Assembly: GCA_946403615.1 (NCBI GenBank)
Contig: CAMJAO010000164.1
Span: 1-5,450, forward strand
Origin: an uncultured Prevotellaceae bacterium
GTDB lineage: Bacteria; Bacteroidota; Bacteroidia; Bacteroidales; Bacteroidaceae
Direction of reading: 5' to 3'
DNA: 5,450 bases
In this document: positions 1 to 5,450 of the stretch, in pieces
Layout: every line of letters starts with the position of its first letter
How positions within the stretch are numbered: position 1 is the first letter of the stretch
Made by a program: the position numbers and the translations under genes
Notes under the pieces: model-generated
What the model was told of the DNA's origin: nothing
Databases searched by the model: none
Seen by the model: only the letters and a program-made list of their open reading frames with translations

Positions 1-607
1 TGTTGAGCACTATCATGTTCGGGTATTTATGCAACAGCGAGCGCCATTGGGGCTTGCCTGTGAAGTCGCCATATGCCTCATCGATAATGACAATGCCCCA
101 AAATGTGTTGAGCACCGTCTCAATCTCTTTAGGATCAAGGCAGTTGCCCGAAGGGTTGTTCGGCGAACACAACCATATCAGTTTGGTCTGCTCGTCACAT
201 GCTTTCAGCAGTTCCCAGGAATTCATCTCAAAACGCTCATCCAGCTTAACTGCACGATATTCCACGTCATTGATATCGGCACAGACTCTATACATGCCGT
301 AGGTCGGCTCGATAGCGACCACGTTGTCTTTTCCTGGCTCGCAGAATACACGGTAGGCCAAATCGATGGCCTCGTCGCTGCCATTGCCAAGGAAAATCTC
401 GTCTTCACCCACATTTTTCACGTTGGCGATCAACCGTTTCAGATCTTTCTGCAACGGGTCGGGATAGCGGTTTACAGGTTTATTATAGGGATTCTCGTTG
501 GCATCAAGAAACACATGCGCATCGCTGCCCGAATATTCGTCACGTGCACTGCTATACGGCTTCAGTCGCCATATATTTGGCCTAACCAATTCTTCTAATG
601 ATTTCAT
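1..607 (-). CDS. hisC: Histidinol-phosphate aminotransferase HisC, partial (C-terminal part beyond left edge)
   Basis: This is a PLP-dependent class I/II aminotransferase that makes L-histidinol phosphate from imidazole acetol phosphate and glutamate, in the cytoplasm. The ATG at 607-605 opens a frame with no stop, giving 202 residues up to the window edge. Family features seen: the N-terminal RPNIWRLKPYSSARDEY segment, LDANENPYN (about 34-42), NRYPDP, the cofactor-contacting GNGSDE (74-79), SPNNPSG with the conserved Asn (148-154), and IIDEAYGDF with the cofactor-pairing Asp176. The frame ends at ...MIVLN, so the PLP-binding lysine, normally in a following T-x-SK motif, should lie a few residues outside the window. 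Family members are near 345 residues, so about 40% is missing. It follows hisG and hisD on the same strand, the usual his order, but after a 178-nt gap. No Shine-Dalgarno sequence is visible before the start, as is common in Bacteroidota. Confidence 0.95.
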   Translation of the reverse strand, partial: MKSLEELVRPNIWRLKPYSSARDEYSGSDAHVFLDANENPYNKPVNRYPDPLQKDLKRLIANVKNVGEDEIFLGNGSDEAIDLAYRVFCEPGKDNVVAIEPTYGMYRVCADINDVEYRAVKLDERFEMNSWELLKACDEQTKLIWLCSPNNPSGNCLDPKEIETVLNTFWGIVIIDEAYGDFTGKPQWRSLLHKYPNMIVLN

Positions 608-785
608 TTACTGCGGTTTATTGTAAATGGTTTAGTGCTTAGCATACAACAACTTTTTCAAAATCGTTGAATTCGATTGATTTATTGTTTACCCCTGTTA
701 TCTAATTAGTATTTCGTAAAATCCGAGTTGTATGTAGTCGAGGAAAATTGTTCTATCTTAAGTTCGTTGGTTAAGAATTATATTA
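608..785 (-). other. AT-rich 178-nt spacer between hisD and hisC
   Basis: This non-coding stretch interrupts the otherwise tight his operon. On the minus strand I see no TAnnTTTG promoter box, no convincing small ORF, no run of His codons that would suggest an attenuator leader, and no insertion-sequence ends. Just after the hisD stop there is a weak hairpin, TCTTAA / TTAAGA with a 9-nt loop (756-776). It is AT-only and lacks a clear U-tract, so it is a poor terminator candidate. hisC is therefore most simply read from the hisG promoter, but an internal promoter that departs from consensus cannot be excluded. Confidence 0.6.
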
Positions 786-2072
786 TCAATCCTCAATTTT
801 TAACCGTCTGACGAGCATGGCTTTGCAGTGGGCTGCAAGTTCTTCATCGGTAGCCATGCGTTCCACCGCGGTTCCGATGTGGCTGATTCCCTCCTGCGAT
901 AGTTCTTGGAAAGTGACCTTACGGCAGAAACTGTCAAGATTGACCCCGCTATAAGCCGTTGCCCATCCGTGTGTGGGCAATGTGTGGTTGGTTCCGCTCG
1001 CATAATCACCGGCGCTTTCACAGGCCCAAGGTCCCAAGAACACACTCCCGGCATTTACCACCAATTCGGCCAATTCGGCATAATCCGCAGTGTTCAATAT
1101 CAGATGTTCCGGTGCATAAACATTGCTCAGCGCCATGGCCTCTCGAGTGTCCTTCACAAGGATAATTTTACTGTTCACCAATGCTTGTGCGGCGATGTCT
1201 TTGCGAGGCAATTCAGCCAATTGATGTTCCAGTTCTTTGGTCACGGATATTATCTGTTGTTCGTCTGTACAAATAAGCATCACTTGAGAGTCGATACCGT
1301 GCTCTGCCTGTGACAACAGGTCGGCAGCGACAAATACAGGATTGGCCGTGGCGTCTGCAACAACACATACCTCCGACGGACCAGCGGGCATGTCAATCGC
1401 CACGCAGTCTTGGCTCACTTGCTGTTTGGCTGCCATTACATATTGATTGCCTGGACCGAATATCTTATATACTTTGGGAACACTTTCCGTGCCGTAGGCC
1501 ATGGCTCCGATGGCTTGTACCCCGCCAGCCTTGAATATCTTATTCACCCCAGCGATATGGGCGGCGCAAAGGATAGCGGGATGTACCTTGCCTTCACGGT
1601 TAGGAGGTGTACAAAGCACAATCTCACGACAACCGGCAGTCTTCGCTGGTGTGGCCAACATCAACACCGTGCTAAACAGCGGTGCCGTTCCCCCGGGGAT
1701 ATAGAGTCCCACTTTTTCGATGGGAACACTCTTTTGCCAACAGGTAACACCAGGCGATGTCTCTATCTTCTCGCCATGGAACAACTGCGCCTCATGAAAT
1801 TTTCGGATATTATGATAGGCGAGTGTCAATGCCGAATTCAGGTCATCGCTCACCAATTGCTGTGCCTCTTCAATCTCTGCAGGTGTGACAATGAGACTCG
1901 ACAGTCTTACATGGTCAAATTTTTCCTCATAGCGCTTCACGGCCTCGTCGCCGTTTTGTCGGATGTCGTCCAATACACTGCTCACTGTCGCATGCAGGGC
2001 ACTCGCATCTAAATGCGGACGCTCGCACAGCGACTGCCATTCATCAACATCAGGGTATCTGTAAATATTCAT
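786..2072 (-). CDS. hisD: Histidinol dehydrogenase HisD
   Basis: This zinc enzyme catalyses the last two steps of histidine synthesis, oxidising L-histidinol through histidinal to L-histidine with two NAD+. The 428-residue product has normal family length. Expected catalytic residues are all present: Zn ligands Gln255 and His258 (SQAEHG), Asp356 (SAGDYASG) and His415 (AAHCKAM), and the Glu322-His323 pair (APEHLIL) that acts in catalysis. The family signature around IDMPAGPSEV (226-235) leads into DLLSQAEHG, and the NAD-site region KIFGPGNQYV is at about 203-212. I start at the ATG at 2072-2070. A TTG seven codons upstream is in frame, but the ATG has GAGG 8 nt upstream and gives the usual N-terminus (MNIYRYPDVDEW). 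It sits 30 nt downstream of hisG and upstream of hisC, so it is co-transcribed with hisG. No frameshift or missing motif was seen. Confidence 0.97.
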   Translation of the reverse strand: MNIYRYPDVDEWQSLCERPHLDASALHATVSSVLDDIRQNGDEAVKRYEEKFDHVRLSSLIVTPAEIEEAQQLVSDDLNSALTLAYHNIRKFHEAQLFHGEKIETSPGVTCWQKSVPIEKVGLYIPGGTAPLFSTVLMLATPAKTAGCREIVLCTPPNREGKVHPAILCAAHIAGVNKIFKAGGVQAIGAMAYGTESVPKVYKIFGPGNQYVMAAKQQVSQDCVAIDMPAGPSEVCVVADATANPVFVAADLLSQAEHGIDSQVMLICTDEQQIISVTKELEHQLAELPRKDIAAQALVNSKIILVKDTREAMALSNVYAPEHLILNTADYAELAELVVNAGSVFLGPWACESAGDYASGTNHTLPTHGWATAYSGVNLDSFCRKVTFQELSQEGISHIGTAVERMATDEELAAHCKAMLVRRLKIED

Positions 2073-2077
2073 ATTAT

Positions 2078-2094
2078 AAACCTCAAACCTCAAA
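2078..2094 (-). repeat. Two-copy 7-nt tandem repeat carrying the hisD ribosome-binding site
   Basis: On the coding strand the hisG-hisD junction reads TTTGAGGTTTGAGGTTT, a 7-nt unit (TTTGAGG) repeated twice plus three bases. Each unit carries a GAGG. The proximal GAGG is 8 nt from the hisD ATG, a good Shine-Dalgarno distance, and the distal one is 15 nt away. The proximal copy supports the ATG at 2072 over the TTG at 2093, which lies within the repeat itself. Confidence 0.6.
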
Positions 2095-2102
2095 TATCAA
2101 AG

Positions 2103-2954
2103 TTAAAGAATCATCTTCTCAATCGGTGTCACAAGAATGCCTTGTGCGCCAAACTCTTTCAGCTTTCCAATGATCTCCCAGAAACGTTTCTGGTCTAACA
2201 CGGTGTGTACCGAGCACCACTGATCGTCTGCCAGAGGGATAATGGTGGGACTCTTCAGACCAGGCAATACACTGATGATTTCTTGCAGACGGTCTTTTGG
2301 CACATTCATACGAACATATTTTTTGTCTTCTGCCTGCCGTACCGCTTCTATACGGAAAAGCACCTCGTTTAGTATCTTCCGTTTCTCCTCATTCATGCCT
2401 TTATGACCTATCAGCACGGCTTCGCTCTTCATCACTATTTCTACCTCACGCAGGTTGTTGCTTACCAGTGTGCTCCCGCTGCTTACGATGTCGAAAATGC
2501 CGTCGGCCAACCCGATCCCCGGTGAAATTTCCACACTGCCTGTGATGACGTGTATTTCGCTGTTTACGTTGTGGGCATTAAGATATTGACGTAAGATATT
2601 AGGATATGATGTGGCTATTTTCTTGCCCTCAAGCCATTCCACGCCAGGGTAGTCGATTTCTTTAGGAATGGCAATTGACAAACGACACTTGCTGAATCCA
2701 AGACGGAATATCAAATCAGCGTCTTCGCCGCGTTCAACAAACTCGTTTTCACCGACGATACCCACATCGGCAACGCCCGAAGCCACACTTTGGGGAATAT
2801 CGTCGTCGCGCAAGTAAAGCACCTCTAATGGGAAATTCTCTGATTGAACCAAAAGCGTTCGCTTGCTCTTGCTGATTTTGATGTCTGCCTCACTGAGCAG
2901 GTTCATGGTGTCGTCGTATAGACGGCCTTTCGATTGTACTGCAATTCTTAACAT
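2103..2954 (-). CDS. hisG: ATP phosphoribosyltransferase HisG (long form)
   Basis: This enzyme performs the committed first step of histidine synthesis, joining ATP and PRPP into phosphoribosyl-ATP. The 283-residue product has two catalytic lobes (about 1-210) starting MLRIAVQSKGRL, with GVADVGIVGEN (60-70) and the PRPP-binding signature DIVSSGSTL (155-163). These are followed by a C-terminal HisG_C ACT-like regulatory domain (about 212-283, beginning KKYVRMNVPKDRL and ending near QGILVTPIEKMIL). That domain marks the long HisG form, which works without HisZ and in known members is allosterically inhibited by histidine. The ATG at 2954-2952 is preceded by the purine-rich AGAAAGAG and lies shortly downstream of a consensus Bacteroidota promoter, making hisG the first gene of the operon. 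Divergent to it is the lytic transglycosylase gene. No anomalies were seen. Confidence 0.97.
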   Translation of the reverse strand: MLRIAVQSKGRLYDDTMNLLSEADIKISKSKRTLLVQSENFPLEVLYLRDDDIPQSVASGVADVGIVGENEFVERGEDADLIFRLGFSKCRLSIAIPKEIDYPGVEWLEGKKIATSYPNILRQYLNAHNVNSEIHVITGSVEISPGIGLADGIFDIVSSGSTLVSNNLREVEIVMKSEAVLIGHKGMNEEKRKILNEVLFRIEAVRQAEDKKYVRMNVPKDRLQEIISVLPGLKSPTIIPLADDQWCSVHTVLDQKRFWEIIGKLKEFGAQGILVTPIEKMIL

Positions 2955-2981
2955 TTATTACTCTTTCTATGAAAAATCATG

Positions 2982-3012
2982 CAAAATTACGCCTTTTCCA
3001 CCGATTTTACAA
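2982..3012 (-). promoter_or_regulatory. Promoter of the his operon (Bacteroidota sigma type)
   Basis: On the minus strand a -7 box TAATTTTG followed by C (2989-2982) matches TAnnTTTGC exactly. A TTG (3012-3010) lies 20 nt upstream, the usual spacing for the -33 element in Bacteroidota. Transcription would start roughly 5-10 nt downstream, leaving a short leader of about 20 nt before the hisG ATG. That leaves no room for a leader-peptide attenuator or riboswitch. Confidence 0.75.
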
Positions 3013-3032
3013 GAAATGTAGTACTTTTGTAA
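3007..3032. promoter_or_regulatory. Possible operator: inverted repeat TTACAA-N14-TTGTAA
   Basis: TTACAA (3007-3012) and TTGTAA (3027-3032) are perfect 6-bp inverted arms separated by 14 nt. The left arm contains the -33 TTG of the hisG promoter and the right arm overlaps the end of the -7 box of the plus-strand gene. A dimeric regulator bound here could act on both promoters. In AT-rich intergenic DNA a 6-bp match may be chance, so this is only a candidate. Confidence 0.3.
3022..3029 (+). promoter_or_regulatory. -7 box of the lytic transglycosylase promoter
   Basis: TACTTTTG matches the TAnnTTTG consensus on the plus strand and would give a short leader of roughly 20-25 nt before the start codon at 3060. 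No TTG is found at 19-22 nt upstream, so the -33 element is weak or absent, and this promoter is probably weaker than the hisG promoter or needs an activator. Confidence 0.55.
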
Positions 3033-3047
3033 CCAAAATGACACCGT

Positions 3048-3059
3048 AAGGGGAAAAAA
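3048..3059 (+). promoter_or_regulatory. Ribosome-binding site selecting a GTG start
   Basis: AAGGGG (3048-3053) followed by six A residues lies directly before the GTG at 3060. It is the clearest Shine-Dalgarno-like site in the window. It supports the GTG start, because the only nearby ATG (3038) opens a three-codon frame that ends at TAA before this point, and no ATG between the GTG and the signal peptide would preserve the signal sequence. Confidence 0.6.
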
Positions 3060-4250
3060 GTGAATAGATTCTTCATTTTTATTTGTTTTGTTGTCTTATT
3101 GCTGTCATGTACGGGCAATGAGAAGAAAACCACTCCGTGGGGTACGATGGTAGGAGAAGAACAGACCGATGACGGACAGTTCTCGCTCAGCGACATTGTC
3201 ACCAACGGCGAGATGATTATGCTCACCATTTCAAGTCCTGACAATTACTATGATTATCATGGACACGGATTCGGTACCCAATATTTGTTGTGTCAATTGT
3301 TTGCGAAAGATTTAGGGGTCACTTTACGTGTTGAATTATGTAAGGATACGATGGAGATGATCAATCGCCTGAAACGCGGCGATGCAGATGTCATGGTTTT
3401 TCCTTTACCCGATGAAATTGCCAAGGCTCATCAGTTGATTTCATGTGGGGCGGGTTCTGACTCGCTCGGTGTACATTGGGCTGTGAAAGATGACAACAGA
3501 CAATTGGCCGATACTCTCACGGCATGGTATCAGCCGAAATTTGTGAAACGTGTGCACGATTTCGAAGATTATGTTTTCTCTGAACGCAGTGTTCAACGCC
3601 ATGTCTATCAACCTGTCATCAGTGAGGCGAAGGGTGTCATATCTAATTATGACCATCTTTTTCAACGATATGCTTCTGTGGCAGGCGTTGATTGGAGCTT
3701 GTTGGCGGCACTCGCATATCAGGAGTCATGTTTTGATCCTAATGCTAAATCTTGGGCCGGTGCATGCGGCCTGATGCAACTTATGCCTTCCACTGCTGCC
3801 GCTATGGGGCTATCAGGAGGCAGTATCTTCAATCCAGAGGCTAATGTTTCTGCTTCAGCCCGCTATATACGCCAGTTGTTTGCAACTCTTTCAGATGTAC
3901 GCAGTGCCGACGAACGGCTTAACTTTATGCTGGCTTGTTACAATGGCGGCAATGGTCACGTGAGAGATGCGATGGCATTGACCAGAAAATATGGAGGCGA
4001 CCCGTACAGATGGTCAGATGTGTCTCAGTTTATTCTCAAACTCAGTGAACCGCGGTTCTATCAAGACCCAGTTGTGAAATATGGCTATATGCGTGGCACT
4101 GAAACGTATAATTATGTAGCCCTTGTGCGTCAACGCTACATGAAATACAGTGGCATTGCTGGTGGGGCATATTCTCCATCTTCTGGCGCATCAGGCATGG
4201 ATCCCGTTCCCCATCCAGCATCTCGTCCACACCGGTTTTCACTCGACTGA
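3060..4250 (+). CDS. MltF-type membrane-bound lytic murein transglycosylase, lipoprotein
   Basis: This enzyme is predicted to cleave the MurNAc-GlcNAc bond of peptidoglycan, forming 1,6-anhydro ends, from a lipid anchor in the cell envelope. The 396-residue product starts at GTG. It has a lipoprotein signal peptide (1-16) with lipobox LLLSC and lipidation at Cys17. A substrate-binding (SBP_bac_3-like) segment spans about 50-160, and the SLT domain about 195-365. In the SLT domain, catalytic Glu222 lies in YQES, followed by GACGLMQLMPST (234-245), ACYNGGNGHV (292-301) and ETYNYVALV (348-356), the expected motif order. The binding segment is only about 110 residues, half of a normal two-lobed domain. 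It goes from the DADVMVFPL strand straight to GVHWAVKDDNRQLADTLTAW, so the second lobe seems absent. The tail (about 367-396) is low in predicted structure and Pro/Ser/His-rich. It is transcribed alone, divergent from hisG and closed by a strong hairpin. Peptidoglycan turnover is the likely role; the specific cellular task is not visible. Confidence 0.9.
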   Translation: MNRFFIFICFVVLLLSCTGNEKKTTPWGTMVGEEQTDDGQFSLSDIVTNGEMIMLTISSPDNYYDYHGHGFGTQYLLCQLFAKDLGVTLRVELCKDTMEMINRLKRGDADVMVFPLPDEIAKAHQLISCGAGSDSLGVHWAVKDDNRQLADTLTAWYQPKFVKRVHDFEDYVFSERSVQRHVYQPVISEAKGVISNYDHLFQRYASVAGVDWSLLAALAYQESCFDPNAKSWAGACGLMQLMPSTAAAMGLSGGSIFNPEANVSASARYIRQLFATLSDVRSADERLNFMLACYNGGNGHVRDAMALTRKYGGDPYRWSDVSQFILKLSEPRFYQDPVVKYGYMRGTETYNYVALVRQRYMKYSGIAGGAYSPSSGASGMDPVPHPASRPHRFSLD

Positions 4251-4296
4251 AAACGTCTTTCATGTCTTTTAAGACCATATTGGCCTTATCTTATAA

Positions 4297-4337
4297 TAAA
4301 GACATACCCGCACTTCATAAGCGCGGGTATGTCTTTA
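4297..4337. terminator. Bidirectional intrinsic terminator between convergent genes
   Basis: AAAGACATACCCGC (4298-4311) pairs perfectly with GCGGGTATGTCTTT (4323-4336), and T4297-A4337 extends the stem to 15 bp. Inside the loop CTT/AAG can pair further around a CAT triloop after one mismatch. The plus-strand side is followed by AATTATTTTCATTT, a moderate U-rich tract, and the stem itself ends in a T run in both directions. It lies about 50 nt after the transglycosylase stop and about 20 nt after the GYF_2 gene stop, so it can serve both. Confidence 0.88.
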
Positions 4338-4358
4338 ATTATTTTCATTTCTAAAGCA

Positions 4359-5126
4359 TTATTCCTCTTTTCTCGTTTTCTTTGCAATTTCGCCCAAGAA
4401 ACGTCCTAAGCAGAGAACAATCACACCAATGATGATATTTTCCGCCGCCCCTCCCAAACTGTTGGAAATGATGTCACCAAAGCGTAATTTTCCTGCAATT
4501 CCGCCGAAAACACCTGTGATAATTGCCGCTACAGACATGCTGCCGTAGTAAAGCACTCCAAGACATTCACCGATCGATTGGAGAAAATGTCCAACTATTT
4601 GCAACGTGCTTGTTTCGGGGTTATCGATAAGTGCTTTCACGGTTTTCCTGCGGTTCATCCAGTAGAACAAAGCAATAATGCCGGCGGCTAGGAATACGAT
4701 AATGTTTACAACAGCCACAACTATCATTAAGCCGCTTATCCTATCTTGACCGGCTATTTTGATAATGTACAGTACTGGTAAAATACATGCCACAAATCCT
4801 AAAACGAGATACACGGTTGGCATCCATTTACGATAAATACTGCCATCGTCGAGAGAACTTGTCACATCCTCTACGGGTTTTGCAATCATATCCGCTGCAG
4901 GTTGCTGAGGTCCAGCCTGCTGATAGGGTGACCCGCCCATGTTTGCAGGTTGTTGATACTGGGCTTGGCTAAAAAGGGATTGCAACTCGCCCACTTGTGA
5001 AGCAGGCATCCAATTGCTCATACCTTGTGCCCATACCAGTGTGTCGGGCGTAATGTGTTGGCCACGAAGGGCTTCAACCGTGAATGGTCCCTGTTGTTGG
5101 CCATTGATAGCTATAAAAAATTCCAT
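4359..5126 (-). CDS. GYF_2-domain membrane protein of unknown function
   Basis: The 255-residue product has an N-terminal GYF_2 domain (about 1-50): FFIAINGQQQGPF, TLVW (29-32) and GMSNWMPAS (35-43) match the family pattern of GPF, T-x-VW and G-M-x-x-W. A Gln/Pro/Gly-rich linker (about 52-78) follows. Next come hydrophobic segments that look membrane-spanning at about 104-123 and 132-156, a stretch around 190-212, and a possible fourth at about 228-246. The protein ends in a basic/acidic tail (KKTRKEE). GYF-type domains generally bind proline-rich peptides, so a protein-interaction role is plausible, with the domain probably cytoplasmic; partner and function are unknown. I start at the ATG at 5126-5124. 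A TTG two codons upstream is in frame but less likely, and neither has a Shine-Dalgarno sequence. It has its own consensus promoter and is convergent with the transglycosylase gene, so it appears to be a single-gene unit. Confidence 0.85.
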   Translation of the reverse strand: MEFFIAINGQQQGPFTVEALRGQHITPDTLVWAQGMSNWMPASQVGELQSLFSQAQYQQPANMGGSPYQQAGPQQPAADMIAKPVEDVTSSLDDGSIYRKWMPTVYLVLGFVACILPVLYIIKIAGQDRISGLMIVVAVVNIIVFLAAGIIALFYWMNRRKTVKALIDNPETSTLQIVGHFLQSIGECLGVLYYGSMSVAAIITGVFGGIAGKLRFGDIISNSLGGAAENIIIGVIVLCLGRFLGEIAKKTRKEE

Positions 5127-5161
5127 AATCAATTTAGGTTAGGTTGTTATTATCGTTTTTG

Positions 5162-5192
5162 CAAATGTACTAATTTATTTTGACAAAAACAA
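5162..5192 (-). promoter_or_regulatory. Promoter of the GYF_2 membrane protein gene
   Basis: On the minus strand TACATTTG followed by C (5169-5162) is an exact TAnnTTTGC -7 box, with TTG (5192-5190) 20 nt upstream as the -33 element. Box and spacing are the same as in the hisG promoter. The leader to the ATG at 5126 would be about 30 nt. Confidence 0.75.
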
Positions 5193-5195
5193 CAT

Positions 5196-5215
5196 AAGAA
5201 AACACTTTTTTTCTT
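5196..5215 (-). terminator. Weak AT-only hairpin after the right-edge gene
   Basis: AAGAAAA and TTTTCTT (7 bp) can pair around a 6-nt loop. On the minus strand this is followed by ATGTTGTTTTTG, which is U-rich. It lies about 12 nt after the stop of the right-edge gene, a fitting position, but an A/T-dominated stem is weak, and it directly abuts the -33 element of the next promoter. It is a tentative terminator only. Confidence 0.25.
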
Positions 5216-5226
5216 TACATGGCTTA

Positions 5227-5450
5227 TTATACCTGAATACTGTAGAGATATTGGCCGTCGTCTTGATATTCTTGCTTGATCAGACCAAATCGTATCAGTC
5301 TGGATAATAAGCAGATAACACTTCTTCTTCTCATATGGGACAGGCGGACAATCTGTCCCAATCGATACATGGTGCCGGGCTCGAATATCTTCAAAAAACT
5401 TGATTCCACATCAGTATATTGCAAAAGGGCTCCTTGATGTGACTCTTCCT
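5227..5450 (-). CDS. C-terminal part of an unidentified protein with winged-helix-like sequence (partial, start beyond right edge)
   Basis: The minus-strand frame ends at TAA (5229-5227) and stays open to the right edge, so about 74 residues are visible and the true start probably lies outside. A TTG at 5424 could in principle start a 65-residue protein, but nothing supports it. Upstream of that codon the frame continues (E-E-S-H-Q-G-A-L). The visible part suggests a winged helix-turn-helix: a first helix (SSFLKIFEPG), YRLGQIVRLSHMRRRSVICLL as two helices of an HTH, then SRLIRFGLIKQEY leading into a DDGQYLYSI strand like a wing. It is basic in the HTH region. I cannot name the family; a DNA-binding C-terminal domain of a larger protein is the best guess. 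It lies upstream of the GYF_2 gene on the same strand, but that gene has its own promoter. Confidence 0.6.
   Translation of the reverse strand, partial: EESHQGALLQYTDVESSFLKIFEPGTMYRLGQIVRLSHMRRRSVICLLSRLIRFGLIKQEYQDDGQYLYSIQV

Noticed and set aside
29..598. Long plus-strand open frame of 189 codons
   Set aside because: It is antisense to hisC, whose minus-strand frame shows all expected aminotransferase motifs. The plus-strand translation has no recognisable family features.
661..682. Near-palindrome around GAATTC in the hisD-hisC spacer
   Set aside because: Beyond the central six bases the arms do not match consistently, so it is not a credible operator or element end.
608..785. His-leader attenuator or riboswitch before hisC
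   Set aside because: No His-codon run, no leader ORF and no strong terminator hairpin are present; the only hairpin is 6 bp and AT-only.
1410..2012. Plus-strand open frame of 200 codons
   Set aside because: It lies wholly antisense to hisD, which is complete and has all metal ligands. The translation is Cys/His/Arg-rich in a way typical of a shadow frame.
2070..2093. TTG at 2093 as the hisD start
   Set aside because: It would add seven residues and places the start within a tandem repeat. The ATG at 2072 has a well-spaced GAGG and gives the usual HisD N-terminus.
3018..3054. Interruption or truncation of hisG or transglycosylase by a mobile element in the divergent region
   Set aside because: Both genes are complete with promoters and starts in place, and no terminal inverted repeats or target duplications were seen.
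4262..4275. Small GTCTT-TT-AAGAC hairpin upstream of the main terminator
   Set aside because: Five base pairs with a two-base loop is not a stable hairpin, and the strong terminator just downstream explains termination.

Overview
The window reads as a chromosomal segment from a member of the Bacteroidota, most likely the order Bacteroidales (Prevotella/Bacteroides-like). Three things point there: protein sequences of the His enzymes, promoters of the Bacteroidota type (TAnnTTTG near -7 with TTG near -33) in front of three genes, and weak or absent Shine-Dalgarno sequences at most starts. The genus is an inference from sequence character alone.

Left part (1-2954, minus strand): the head of a histidine biosynthesis operon transcribed right to left, hisG - hisD - hisC. 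hisG (ATP phosphoribosyltransferase, long feedback-regulated form) and hisD (histidinol dehydrogenase) are complete. hisC (histidinol-phosphate aminotransferase) runs off the left edge just before its expected PLP lysine. hisG and hisD are closely spaced (30 nt), but hisD and hisC are separated by an AT-rich 178-nt gap with no recognisable gene or good promoter.

Middle (2955-3059): a compact divergent regulatory region. The hisG promoter (minus) and a -7 box for the plus-strand gene are interleaved, and a TTACAA-N14-TTGTAA inverted repeat covers elements of both.

Centre (3060-4250, plus strand): a lipoprotein lytic transglycosylase of the MltF type, with a catalytic SLT domain behind what looks like only half of a substrate-binding domain. 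A strong hairpin at 4297-4337 separates it from the convergent next gene and probably ends transcription in both directions.

Right part (4338-5450, minus strand): a membrane protein with an N-terminal GYF_2 domain, a Gln/Pro-rich linker and several hydrophobic segments, of unknown function and with its own well-formed promoter. Upstream of it is the C-terminal end of a gene entering from the right edge, with a winged-helix-like sequence.

The His genes form one pathway unit. The transglycosylase and the GYF_2 protein look like independent single-gene units and no functional link to histidine synthesis is visible. No RNA gene, CRISPR array, insertion sequence or phage gene was seen. I found no convincing new multi-gene system; the more unusual points are the single-lobe transglycosylase, the his operon gap, the interleaved divergent promoters and the uncharacterised GYF_2 membrane protein.
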